From Alistipes sp. (GTDB lineage Bacteria > Bacteroidota > Bacteroidia > Bacteroidales > Rikenellaceae), in assembly GCA_017410165.1 (NCBI GenBank), contig JAFQRH010000014.1, forward strand, positions 1-64,000: DNA of 64,000 nt. The letters run 5' to 3'. Below, piece by piece: positions 17,744-25,619 of the stretch; the first letter of the stretch is position 1; the number at the start of each line of letters is the position of its first letter. The position numbers and the translations under genes are program-made. The notes under the pieces were generated by a model. The model had not been told where the DNA came from and searched no databases. It worked only from the letters and a program-made list of their open reading frames with translations.

Positions 17744-17759
17744 ATGGCGGGTATGTTCT

Positions 17760-17820
17760 CTCTAAACTCCTTAAACTCTCTAATGTCTCTTTGTTGGTAG
17801 GGAGTTTAAGGAATTTAGGG
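17760..17820. repeat. Inverted repeat, about 21-bp arms
   Basis: Arms 17760-17780 and 17800-17820 are complementary except for about three positions and enclose a 19-nt loop. No T-run follows, and a perfect terminator already lies just upstream, so it is not obviously another terminator. The right arm is followed by GAATTTAGGGAAA, a partial internal repetition. Confidence 0.5.
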
Positions 17821-18051
17821 AATTTAGGGAAAGTTTTCAACAGCAGAGTCTTTCGTGCAACCCCTCCCGCGCCTCCCTCCCCACACCACGTCCCTCATAT
17901 AGCGTGGGTAGGGTTTTCACGCCCCGCCCTCGCTTGTGTATCAAATCCGACAAGTCCCGCCGCCCGACACTCAAAAAAGCAAGTAGAGGGCACAACAGGG
18001 CAATCTGCGCAAGCAACAATCCCGTTTTGTCATATTTCGAGTGGGGGAGTG

Positions 18052-18064
18052 TGTCACTTTGGCA
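18052..18064 (+). promoter_or_regulatory. TGTCA-N3-TGGCA motif, possible stress operator of htpG
   Basis: An imperfect repeat of TGNCA with 3-nt spacing lies 93 nt upstream of a heat-shock gene. The assignment as an operator is tentative and rests only on the repeat form and the identity of the downstream gene. Confidence 0.25.
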
Positions 18065-18156
18065 GACTTGTGAGGGCGGAGTGCGGTTGGCATACACTTT
18101 GATTTATAGTTTGGCATAAAAACCAAAGCAGAAACAACATAAAAACAGACAACAAT

Positions 18157-20229
18157 ATGAAAAACGGCAAAATTGGGGTAACGACCGAAAACATCTTCCC
18201 CGTAATCAAAAAATTCCTCTACTCGGACCACGAGATTTTCTTGCGCGAATTGGTGTCGAACGCAGTCGATGCAACGCAGAAGATGAAGACGCTCGCCGCA
18301 ACCGGCGTATTCGCAGGCGAATTGGGCAACACGAACATCGACATCAAGGTCGATAGCACGGCACGAACGCTGACCGTAACCGACCGCGGTATAGGTATGA
18401 CGGCAGACGAGGTCGATAAGTATATCAACCAAATCGCATTCTCGGGTGCCGAGGAGTTCTTGGCAAAGTATCAGAATCAGGCGATTATCGGCCACTTCGG
18501 ATTGGGTTTCTACTCGGCATTTATGGTGTCGGACAAGGTCGAAATCTTCTCGCAGTCGTATCAGGAGGGCACAAAAGCAGTGCATTGGAGCTGCACCGGC
18601 TCGCCGGAGTACGAAATGGAGGAGTTGGACGAGGCACGCGAACGCGGTACGAGCATCGTACTCCACCTCTCGGAGGATTGCGCCGAGTACAGCGAGGAGT
18701 CGAAGGTGAGCGAATTGTTGAAGAAATATTGCCACTTCCTGCCGATTCCGATTGTTTTCGGCAAGGTAAAAGAGTGGAAAGATGGCAAGTATGTCGATAC
18801 GGAGCGTGACAACGTAATCAACAACATCGAGCCACTCTGGACCCGCAAACCGAACGACATCACCGAGCAGCAGTACAAGGATTTCTATCAGGAGCTCTAT
18901 CCAATGAGCGACGAGCCACTGTTCTACATTCATCTGAATATCGACTATCCGTTCAATCTGACGGGCATTCTCTACTTCCCGAAGATTCACAACAACTTCG
19001 AGATTCAGAAGAACAAAATCCAGTTGTACTGCAACCAGGTATTCGTCACCGATCAGGTCGAGGGTATCGTGCCGGAGTACCTCACGCTGCTGCACGGCGT
19101 AATCGACTCGCCGGATATTCCGCTTAACGTGTCGCGCTCGTATCTGCAAAGCGACTCGAACGTAAAGAAGATTTCGGGATACATCACCCGCAAGGTTGCC
19201 GAGCGATTGAACGAGCTCTTTACGACAATGCGCGCCGAGTACGAGCAGAAGTGGGATGACCTGAAAATCTTTATCCAATACGGCATCCTCACCGACGAGA
19301 AGTTCGCCGAAAAGACCGCCGGCACGTGTATGTTGTGGAAGAACACCGACGGCAAATACTTCACACCGGAGGAGTACACATCGGCAGTCAAGGATATGCA
19401 GACCGACAAAAACAATACGCTCGTTCTGCTCTACGTCGATGACCCAATCGAGAAACATTCGTTCCTCGAAGCGGCAAAGGCAAAGGGATACGACGTATTG
19501 GAGATGAACGGCCAGCTCGACAGCCACTACATCAATTGGTACGAGTCGAAGAACGAAGGCGTTCGCTTTGTGCGCGTGGATAGCGACATCATCGAAAAAC
19601 TCATCCAGAAGAGCGACGATATGAAGATGTCTCTCTCGGAGCAGCAGCAGGAGTTGATGCGCCCGGTATTCGAGAGCCAAATGCCCGAGGACGAGAAGAT
19701 TCACTACAACATCGCCTTCGAGCCGATGTCGGCCAACGATGCGCCGATTGTTATTACGCAGGATGAGTTTATGCGCCGAATGAAAGAGATGGCAAAGATG
19801 AGCGGAGGCGGTATGAGCCAATTCTACGGCCAAATGCCGGACAACTTCACGATTACTGTCAATGGCAACCATCCGATTGTAATTGATATCCTCGCTGATG
19901 TTGAGCGTGCATACGGCGACAAGTTGAAGAGCATAACCAAGAAGATTGATGCCGCCGTAGCCGAAGAGCATCGCTTCGAGGAGGTTGTGAAGGACAAGAA
20001 GGAGGAGGAACTCTCGGCCGAGGAGAAGACGATGCGCACCGAACTTTCGGAGAAGGTCGTACTGCTGCGCGATGAGCGCAACTCGCGTCTGCGCGAAATC
20101 GGCAAAGAGAACACGCTCGTGCGCCAGATTATCGACCTCGCGCTGCTGTCAAACGGAATGCTCAAAGGCAAAAACCTTTCGGATTTTATCCAGCGCAGCA
20201 TTTCGCTTATCGAAAGCGAGCACAAATAG
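18157..20229 (+). CDS. htpG: Molecular chaperone HtpG (Hsp90)
   Basis: Cytosolic ATP-dependent Hsp90 chaperone. The 690 residues are within the bacterial range (about 620-690). The GHKL ATPase is clear: ELVSNAVDAT, DRGIGMT and GHFGLGFYSAFMVSD. The middle domain follows (SRSYLQSD carries the catalytic-loop Arg). The late part contains a charged segment (about 605-625, KDKKEEELSAEEK) before the dimerisation end. It is transcribed alone, with a long upstream region and its own terminator. Confidence 0.96.
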   Translation: MKNGKIGVTTENIFPVIKKFLYSDHEIFLRELVSNAVDATQKMKTLAATGVFAGELGNTNIDIKVDSTARTLTVTDRGIGMTADEVDKYINQIAFSGAEEFLAKYQNQAIIGHFGLGFYSAFMVSDKVEIFSQSYQEGTKAVHWSCTGSPEYEMEELDEARERGTSIVLHLSEDCAEYSEESKVSELLKKYCHFLPIPIVFGKVKEWKDGKYVDTERDNVINNIEPLWTRKPNDITEQQYKDFYQELYPMSDEPLFYIHLNIDYPFNLTGILYFPKIHNNFEIQKNKIQLYCNQVFVTDQVEGIVPEYLTLLHGVIDSPDIPLNVSRSYLQSDSNVKKISGYITRKVAERLNELFTTMRAEYEQKWDDLKIFIQYGILTDEKFAEKTAGTCMLWKNTDGKYFTPEEYTSAVKDMQTDKNNTLVLLYVDDPIEKHSFLEAAKAKGYDVLEMNGQLDSHYINWYESKNEGVRFVRVDSDIIEKLIQKSDDMKMSLSEQQQELMRPVFESQMPEDEKIHYNIAFEPMSANDAPIVITQDEFMRRMKEMAKMSGGGMSQFYGQMPDNFTITVNGNHPIVIDILADVERAYGDKLKSITKKIDAAVAEEHRFEEVVKDKKEEELSAEEKTMRTELSEKVVLLRDERNSRLREIGKENTLVRQIIDLALLSNGMLKGKNLSDFIQRSISLIESEHK

Positions 20230-20253
20230 GGGTTAGATAAACAAATTTCAACA

Positions 20254-20292
20254 AAAGGTTGCCTGAATATTACATCAGGCAACCTTTTTTTA
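20254..20292 (+). terminator. htpG terminator
   Basis: AAAGGTTGCCTGA (20254-20266) pairs perfectly with TCAGGCAACCTTT (20275-20287), with an 8-nt loop and T-run. Confidence 0.9.
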
Positions 20293-20330
20293 TTATCTTT
20301 GCAGATGTCAAGCAATTGACATATATATTT

Positions 20331-20361
20331 TTTGATGAAAGTGTATTAGCTTTTATCCTTG
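20331..20361 (+). promoter_or_regulatory. Promoter-like sequence of structured element A
   Basis: TTTG (20331-20334), 19 nt, TATCCTTG (20354-20361), one mismatch to TAnnTTTG. The spacer contains TTAGCTTT, also present in the same place before element B (25398-25428, minus). The -7 box overlaps the first bases of the element A closing stem. Another -7-like TATCTTTG lies at 20294-20301. Confidence 0.5.
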
Positions 20362-20515
20362 ACACGAAATCTGGAAAATTTCATTACCACAAGGAGAGCA
20401 ACACACTCGTCACTCCGTATTGATTCTTCAATAGGGGTTTACCCCATTCTTGTAGATAGATACGAGTGTGGGGTATTGTTTATTTGTGCTAAAGGCATTC
20501 CAGAGCCTCGTGTCA
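20360..20515 (+). ncRNA. Structured element A, 6S-like architecture
   Basis: TGACACGA (20360-20367) pairs with TCGTGTCA (20508-20515), and TCTGG (20370-20374) with CCAGA (20500-20504). A large open bubble follows (about 27 and 29 nt). CACACTCGT (20402-20410) then pairs with ACGAGTGTG (20462-20470). The apical part holds two small hairpins, TATTGA/TCAATA and GGGG/CCCC. A closing stem, big central bubble and apical stem recall 6S RNA. It shares a layout and flanking sequence with element B. Alternatives are a 5' UTR element of the sulfatase gene 72 nt downstream, or a DNA-level site. No sequence-level match to a known family was made. Confidence 0.45.
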
Positions 20516-20587
20516 GATAAACTAATCAACTCCACACTTTCTATTTATTATTAAAGGCCAGTTGGAGTTGTGGGCTCTGCTATTAGT

Positions 20588-22357
20588 ATGCAAACCAAAA
20601 CCTCTTTATTGAGCCAAGGCAAACAGTTCATTTTATTAATCATTATTTTCACTTTAATTGATGTTGCTGGCCCTATTATATTCAATATAGAACAAGGTGG
20701 TTCTATAAAACATATATTTAGCATATTATGCTTCTCTACTTTTTTTGCAAGTATAATAATTAGCATTATCGCATTGTTTGGAAAATATTGCCATACTATA
20801 TTTGCGATACTTTCAACCGTATACACATTATTTTCGTATGCAAATCTATTATACCATAGATCGTTCAATATGTATTTCCCCATTAGGATGATTTTTGAGT
20901 TTCAACAACTTAATGGTCTATGGAATAGTATTTTTGCTTTAATCAGATGGTATGATTTCATTTATATATGCCTATGCATACTTATATTTGTATACATTCA
21001 CTACAGTCGCTCAAATTTCAATTACAAGAACCATATTCCAATCTGTTTATTATGTGTAATTGCAACTTATACTCCCGTTTGGTTCATAACCAACCGGGTA
21101 TTACATTGGGATAGTATACAAACCTGCAAAAAAGAGTTCTCTTATACATGTCGCAACAACCCTGTAACATGTTATATCGGATTTGGTCTTTTCCCAATCA
21201 TTGCATACCAATTACATAACGCTATGTCGCAAACTATTTCTCTAACTGAGTTTGAAAACACAGAAATAGACCAAATAATTAAGAAAAATCGCCAATTAGT
21301 ATGTGACAGCTCTGACAAAAGTCAAAAAAGGTTGAATATTGTTATTATACTAATGGAATCTCTCAATACTGCATGTATATCACTAGATATAATGCCAACG
21401 TTATACAAATTAAGCCAAAATAATACCACATTATTTTGCCCCAATATTAATCAACTAACACAAGCAGCAGCATCTATAGGAGGGCAATTTGTTGTAACAA
21501 CAGGTTTAAGCGGCTTAAGGCAATCTGTGTTTGTAACAGACTACCCACACAACAAATACCCTTCAATAGTAAAAGAGTTATCAGTAATAGATAATAATAT
21601 ATACTCATTCACTATCGTCAGCACACATCGTCACTTTTGGAGACAAAGCACTGTATGCGAATCAATTGGAATGATTGATTTATTTGACCAGAATAAAGAT
21701 ATGAAACCTACATCTCAAAATGTTAATGCATTGGGGTGGGTTGATGATAAAATCATTTTTGAGGTAGCAGCGAATAAAATACCTTTAACACAACGCTCTT
21801 TTTGCGCATTACTAGTTCCTAGTAATATGCATGTACCATATACATTCGACTCAAATATTAAGTGTGATATATCATTTCCCAACATCGAAGATGATATCCT
21901 GCGCGAATATATGCGTCGTGCGCGATATGCAGACGAGCAACTCACCTATTTTATTCAGGCGTTGAAAGATAAGGGGCTCTATGATGACACACTGATTGTT
22001 GTAACTTCCGACCATCAAGTACCCGAGGCCTATTGCAGCGACGCAATGAAAGAGTCGCTTTCGCCATACATCCCTGCCATTTTTATCAATACGGGAGCCG
22101 ATTGGACGGAGCAGAACGAGCGCAATAAGGATGTCGTATTCTGCCACAGTCAGGTCTATCCGACAATGTTGCAACTTATGGGTTTGCGACCGGAGAAGTA
22201 TGCCGGATTATTCCCGCCGATGACCAATATCGAAGCGACGCAGGAGTACGACTTCGCAAATTGCGCATACGAGACGACTACCGATGAACGCATCAAGCAG
22301 ATATACGACATCGAGGAGAAAATCATCCGCAGCAGTTATTTCGGTGTGATGGAGTAG
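20588..22357 (+). CDS. LtaS/EptA-like membrane sulfatase-fold transferase, mosaic gene
   Basis: An integral membrane protein of 589 aa. About five membrane helices (residues about 10-190) precede an extracytoplasmic alkaline-phosphatase-superfamily domain with NIVIILMESLN (metal-site start), a TQAAASIGGQ/TTG nucleophile-region candidate and TSDHQVPEAY (metal ligands). Such enzymes add phosphoglycerol or phosphoethanolamine to cell-surface glycans. The DNA is markedly AT-rich to about 21890 and then switches to the local GC-rich style for the last third, with the frame intact, implying recombination inside the gene. The ATG at 20588 was chosen; GTG at 20570 is the alternative. The exact substrate is unknown. 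Confidence 0.75.
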   Translation: MQTKTSLLSQGKQFILLIIIFTLIDVAGPIIFNIEQGGSIKHIFSILCFSTFFASIIISIIALFGKYCHTIFAILSTVYTLFSYANLLYHRSFNMYFPIRMIFEFQQLNGLWNSIFALIRWYDFIYICLCILIFVYIHYSRSNFNYKNHIPICLLCVIATYTPVWFITNRVLHWDSIQTCKKEFSYTCRNNPVTCYIGFGLFPIIAYQLHNAMSQTISLTEFENTEIDQIIKKNRQLVCDSSDKSQKRLNIVIILMESLNTACISLDIMPTLYKLSQNNTTLFCPNINQLTQAAASIGGQFVVTTGLSGLRQSVFVTDYPHNKYPSIVKELSVIDNNIYSFTIVSTHRHFWRQSTVCESIGMIDLFDQNKDMKPTSQNVNALGWVDDKIIFEVAANKIPLTQRSFCALLVPSNMHVPYTFDSNIKCDISFPNIEDDILREYMRRARYADEQLTYFIQALKDKGLYDDTLIVVTSDHQVPEAYCSDAMKESLSPYIPAIFINTGADWTEQNERNKDVVFCHSQVYPTMLQLMGLRPEKYAGLFPPMTNIEATQEYDFANCAYETTTDERIKQIYDIEEKIIRSSYFGVME

Positions 22358-22361
22358 CCAC

Positions 22362-22385
22362 TTTGGACGTAATTTGCTATATTTG
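22362..22385 (+). promoter_or_regulatory. Promoter with TTTG-N12-TATATTTG
   Basis: TTTG (22362-22365), exactly 12 nt, TATATTTG (22378-22385), 22 nt before the acyltransferase ATG at 22408. There is no TTTG at the canonical 19-21 spacing. Confidence 0.45.
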
Positions 22386-22407
22386 CATCAACCAAACAAC
22401 CAGAACT

Positions 22408-23511
22408 ATGCAGCAAAACCAACCTCGTATCGTTTTTCTCGACTATCTGCGCGTGACGGCGTGCTTTATGGTCATTCTCGTTCACGCCTGCGAGCCATTC
22501 TATCTGGGTGGCAAAGGAACGTATATCGCCAATGCGACCGACGCCTTGTGGGTGACACTTATCGACTCGGCTCTGCGTTGTGCCGTGCCGCTGTTTGTCC
22601 TCACGAGCAGTTATCTGCTCTTTCCGCTACGTGTGCCGACCGGCGAATTTTTCCGTCGTCGTGCAGTGCGCGTGATTGTTCCGCTGGCTGTTTGGGCTCT
22701 GCTCTATGCCGTTGTTCCGATGTGGGGTAGCGGTGGCGAGATTGATGCCGCAGGCAACCTCCGCCAACTGCTGCTCAACTTCCCTAACCCTGCGGGCCAC
22801 CTCTGGTTTGGATATATGATTATCGGCGTATATATCGCAATGCCGCTCTTCTCGCCGTGGGTCGAGCGCGTATCGCGTCGCGGCGAAGAGATATTTTTGG
22901 CAGCGTGGGCATTCACGACCCTCGCGCCATTCCTACGTCAGGCGGCCATCGCCATTTTCGGGCGAGCCGAGTTGTGGGGCGAGGCGAATTGGAACGAATT
23001 TGGCGCACTCTACTACATTAGCGGCTTTATCGGCTACGTCGTCCTCGGCCACTACATCCGCACATACGTCGATTGGTCGTGGTGTAAAACGCTTGCCGTC
23101 TCCGTACCAATGTTCTTGGTGGGCTACGCAATCACCGCAGCGTGGTTTTGGGCACACATTCCGAAGACGTTCCCCGTAAATGAGAGTATCGACCTCGCCG
23201 TGCTGATGGAGCAAAGTTGGCGTTTCTGCGCAACGGGTGTAGCAATGACCGCCATAGCACTGTTCCTCGTCTTCAAGAAAATTACCACAGCAGGCCATTG
23301 CTATCCACTTGTAAACCACTTATCAAAAGTGAGTTATGGTATCTACCTAATGCATATCTTTATCCTCGTTGCAGCGCACGCCGTAATAACTTCGTGGGGC
23401 ATACCAACCCCGATTGCAATCTTCGGCATCGCTATTGTTACGTTTGCAATCAGCGCGTTGCTGTCGAGCATAATTTCGCGCCTTCCGGGCGGAAAATACA
23501 TCGTAGGGTAG
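22408..23511 (+). CDS. Acyltransferase 3 family membrane protein
   Basis: A 367-residue polytopic protein with about ten hydrophobic helices. The N-terminus RIVFLDYLRVTACFMVILVHA is the acyltransferase-3 (OafA/WecH-like) signature, with the conserved R/D and H; HLWFGYMIIGVY and VSYGIYLMHIF match later family motifs. These proteins transfer acetyl or other acyl groups to sugars of surface polymers. The ATG at 22408 puts the signature at the usual position and fits the promoter just upstream. Together with the sulfatase-fold transferase before it, this suggests a small envelope-glycan modification locus (inference). Confidence 0.85.
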   Translation: MQQNQPRIVFLDYLRVTACFMVILVHACEPFYLGGKGTYIANATDALWVTLIDSALRCAVPLFVLTSSYLLFPLRVPTGEFFRRRAVRVIVPLAVWALLYAVVPMWGSGGEIDAAGNLRQLLLNFPNPAGHLWFGYMIIGVYIAMPLFSPWVERVSRRGEEIFLAAWAFTTLAPFLRQAAIAIFGRAELWGEANWNEFGALYYISGFIGYVVLGHYIRTYVDWSWCKTLAVSVPMFLVGYAITAAWFWAHIPKTFPVNESIDLAVLMEQSWRFCATGVAMTAIALFLVFKKITTAGHCYPLVNHLSKVSYGIYLMHIFILVAAHAVITSWGIPTPIAIFGIAIVTFAISALLSSIISRLPGGKYIVG

Positions 23512-23565
23512 TTGCGCTCGCGAGAAGATTTAACGGAGAGTCACAAACAAAAAACGCATAAAACT

Positions 23566-24012
23566 ATGTTGAAAATTGGAGATAAAATGCCGCACTTCGA
23601 GGTTGTAAACCAAGACGGCGCGAAGGTCACCTCGGCCGACCTTATCGGCAAAAAGACCATCATCTATTTCTATCCGAAGGACAATACCAGCGGCTGTACA
23701 GCCGAGGCGTGCAACCTGCGCGACAACTACGATGCGCTTTTGGCTCGAGGTTATAACGTGGTGGGCGTAAGCAAGGATAGCGCGAGCTCGCACCGCAAGT
23801 TTATCGACAAGCACTCGTTGCCATTCACGCTCTTGTCCGACACCTCGACCGAGATGTTGCAGGCGTTCGGCGCGTGGGGCGAGAAGAAGTTCTGCGGTAA
23901 GACCTGCGTCGGCACACTCCGCCGTACATTTATTTTCGACGAGCAGGGCACGCTGACCGAGATTATCGAGAAGGTCGATACCAAGAACCACGCAGCGCAG
24001 ATTCTCGGGTAG
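23566..24012 (+). CDS. bcp: Thioredoxin-dependent thiol peroxidase (Bcp/PrxQ)
   Basis: Reduces peroxides using thioredoxin. The 148 residues carry the peroxiredoxin active site PKDNTSGCTAEACNLRD, with peroxidatic Cys in T-x-x-C and a resolving Cys five residues later (C-x4-C), typical of PrxQ. The C-terminal half is intact to NHAAQIL. The ATG at 23566 gives the standard start MLKIGDKMPHF; the upstream in-frame extension is unlikely. trxA lies 1.6 kb away on the other strand. Confidence 0.95.
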   Translation: MLKIGDKMPHFEVVNQDGAKVTSADLIGKKTIIYFYPKDNTSGCTAEACNLRDNYDALLARGYNVVGVSKDSASSHRKFIDKHSLPFTLLSDTSTEMLQAFGAWGEKKFCGKTCVGTLRRTFIFDEQGTLTEIIEKVDTKNHAAQILG

Positions 24013-24070
24013 AAATCGCAATCGGGCTGTCGCAAAGATAGGGTATCGCCCTACCCATATATAATAATAA

Positions 24071-24104
24071 CGGCGTATGCAGAGCAATTCTGCATACGCC
24101 GTTT
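24071..24104. terminator. Bidirectional terminator between convergent genes
   Basis: CGGCGTATGCAG (24071-24082) and CTGCATACGCCG (24090-24101) form a perfect 12-bp stem between bcp (plus) and the secreted-protein gene (minus). A/T-rich DNA lies on both sides. Confidence 0.8.
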
Positions 24105-24124
24105 GACTGAAACACTTCAAAGTA

Positions 24125-25192
24125 TTACAAATCTCTAACTAATCGCACATAAGCAAGTTGAGACCACGATGGTGTAAATTCCGTATATTCATCAATAAGA
24201 AGTTTCATAGCGTCACCTTCCATCAAAGTAGCAACGCGCCAACTTCCGTTTGGTGACGATGTATCCACCGGGCGACTCCATTCTATCTTAACTACGCCCT
24301 CTTGTACTAAATAATAAGCAGATACCTCCATAGTCATAGCACCAGCGTGAAAACGAGACGGATAAGTTGTAAGATTCAAGGGTAAAGAATGATATATAGC
24401 ATCATCATCATTCACCACATGAACAAAAGCACAGTTCGTGGCAACAAGCCAAGCAGTTATATTCTTTGAGTCACTCAACATTTGAAGAAATTCTTGTTTT
24501 GTTGGCAATCTCCACCCTGCCGGAATCTGACTTTTTTCAAACTGACTTAAAGTCATCTTCACACCAAGCTCTACGGTTGGCCCATCAACACTATCTTTGG
24601 GGATATTATCTCTACCATTGAAACGCCCATAGAAAACACCCTGTGCATAAACCTCGGATTTATTAGAAGGATCTATTAAGCCATTACACGCACTCCATAA
24701 TAGATTATTGAACCGATACGCACAATTTGACTTTATAAGTTCTTCTGTACTAACAGAATTTGCCCCTGTTGAAACTAACCTCAGCTGACCGTTTGCATGG
24801 CAACTCGCCATATATATATCATCGCCCAATCCTATTTCATCTGCAAAGGACTCCATCAATTTCAACTCCTCCGCAGTCGGCAAACGCCAATTATTCTTTC
24901 CATACAAACTTTGTTTATTGATATTGCTGATAATGCTATTCGGATGATTGTCGTAAAATCCCAAATCTCTCGGGAATACTGTCAAATAATCAAGCAATAC
25001 TACCGGAGCAGAAAGCGCTTTCCTAACACGAGGTTTTTCGACATATACTGTTCTATATTTTGTTATATATACAGGTTTCTCAATCACTGGTAAATTCAAA
25101 TTTACACTTTGTTGATTCTGATTAATAACTTGTGCATTTCCATTCCACAGAAATAATGGCAGCAAGATGTTTAACAATGTAAATCTCTTCAT
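24125..25192 (-). CDS. Secreted protein with two WRLPT (DUF1566/FISUMP-like) repeats
   Basis: 355 residues with an N-terminal signal peptide (MKRFTLLNILLPLFLWNGNAQ). Two repeats carry the DUF1566/FISUMP signature: NNWRLPTAEELKLM near residue 100 and AGWRLPTKQEFLQML near 225, each followed by beta-rich sequence. It ends TPSWSQLAYVRLVRDL, like the R-x-VR end of such modules. A Pro/Lys/Tyr-rich linker follows the signal. The gene is AT-rich compared with its neighbours and lies downstream of structured element B. Role unknown; surface binding is plausible. Confidence 0.7.
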   Translation of the reverse strand: MKRFTLLNILLPLFLWNGNAQVINQNQQSVNLNLPVIEKPVYITKYRTVYVEKPRVRKALSAPVVLLDYLTVFPRDLGFYDNHPNSIISNINKQSLYGKNNWRLPTAEELKLMESFADEIGLGDDIYMASCHANGQLRLVSTGANSVSTEELIKSNCAYRFNNLLWSACNGLIDPSNKSEVYAQGVFYGRFNGRDNIPKDSVDGPTVELGVKMTLSQFEKSQIPAGWRLPTKQEFLQMLSDSKNITAWLVATNCAFVHVVNDDDAIYHSLPLNLTTYPSRFHAGAMTMEVSAYYLVQEGVVKIEWSRPVDTSSPNGSWRVATLMEGDAMKLLIDEYTEFTPSWSQLAYVRLVRDL

Positions 25193-25282
25193 TTTCGATT
25201 CTAAAATTTTAAGTTCATACTATTGGTCCGTAAAATTTATCAATACACGCACAAAAAAAGCGCGGACAAAACTCATTTTATC

Positions 25283-25398
25283 AGTTCATGAGGTCTTCGA
25301 CTACCTTTCCACCTAATAATAGAGTAAAGCCCACGCCATAAAGCGTGAGCGTCATTGCCTTACTCTTGGTGGAACAGAAAGTGTCGAAGTTTCATGAA
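25283..25398 (-). ncRNA. Structured element B, related to element A
   Basis: Read on the minus strand, GTTCATGA (25398-25391) pairs with TCATGAAC (25290-25283), CTTCGAC (25388-25382) with GTCGAAG (25300-25294), then a smaller bubble (10 and 7 nt), CCACC/GGTGG, AGAGTAA/TTACTCT and a CACGC/GCGTG tip. It is about 116 nt. The arms have the same layout as element A with different, mutually compensating bases. Both start at a promoter-like sequence with TTAGCTTTTAT and end CTCRTG...TGATAAA or CAGATAAA. It lies 91 nt before the secreted-protein gene on the same strand. Confidence 0.45.
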
Positions 25399-25428
25399 CC
25401 AGAATAAAAGCTAAAAACGCTTTTTCAA
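25398..25428 (-). promoter_or_regulatory. Promoter-like sequence of element B
   Basis: On the minus strand TTTG (25428-25425), 19 nt, TATTCTGG (25405-25398). The spacer ends TTAGCTTT as in element A. The -7 box is degenerate and overlaps the first base of the closing stem. Confidence 0.4.
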
Positions 25429-25551
25429 AATATGTCTAAAATGTGCGTATCAAACTATACGCGATGTTTCATAGGCAAATATGTTTATATATTCTTCACA
25501 AAATTAAAAAACTTTTTGCAAACGAGCAACACCCGTGCGAGGGTAGCACCA

Positions 25552-25592
25552 CAAAAAAATCATCCCCTGCCCCGCAAAGGGCAAGGGATAAT
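25552..25592 (-). terminator. trxA terminator
   Basis: On the minus strand ATCCCTTGCCC and GGGCAGGGGAT (plus 25562-25572 and 25579-25589) form an 11-bp stem with one mismatch, followed by a T-run (plus 25554-25559 is all A). Confidence 0.8.
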
Positions 25593-25619
25593 CAGCAAAG
25601 CGAAAAGCAGTGCAACCGA

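Larger units (their letters stand above)
17744..18156. other. 413-bp gene-free region upstream of htpG
   Basis: No credible gene is seen; the short ORFs here have Pro/Arg/Ser-rich, low-complexity translations. The region holds an inverted repeat (CTCTAAACTCCTTAAACTCTC at 17760-17780 minus its first base, against GGGAGTTTAAGGAATTTAGGG at 17800-17820), a C-rich stretch near 17862-17900, and a TGTCA-CTT-TGGCA motif at 18052-18064 upstream of htpG. Confidence 0.6.
25193..25619. other. 427-bp gene-free, AT-rich region holding element B
   Basis: No credible gene. It contains structured element B with its promoter on the minus strand, and the terminator of trxA near 25552-25592. The short ORFs at about 25430-25620 are antisense to trxA or have unconvincing translations. 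Confidence 0.6.

Noticed and set aside
17791-18102. Short ORFs upstream of htpG
   Set aside because: Pro/Ser/Arg-rich translations, no start-site support, overlapping frames on both strands.
17971-19971. 666-codon minus-strand open frame over htpG
   Set aside because: Mirror of htpG codon usage (Leu/Val/Arg-rich); no domain recognised.
20360-20515. Invertible DNA segment (phase-variable promoter) at element A
   Set aside because: The inverted arms are only 8-13 bp with mismatched spacers, the promoter lies outside the arms, and the arms of element B differ in sequence, which fits RNA pairing better than a recombinase site.
25283-25398. Integron attC site at element B
   Set aside because: No GTTRRRY/RYYYAAC core pair at the ends and no integron integrase nearby.
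25283-25398. SRP (4.5S) RNA
   Set aside because: The GGAA/GNRA apical loop and adjacent asymmetric loop of the SRP domain are absent.
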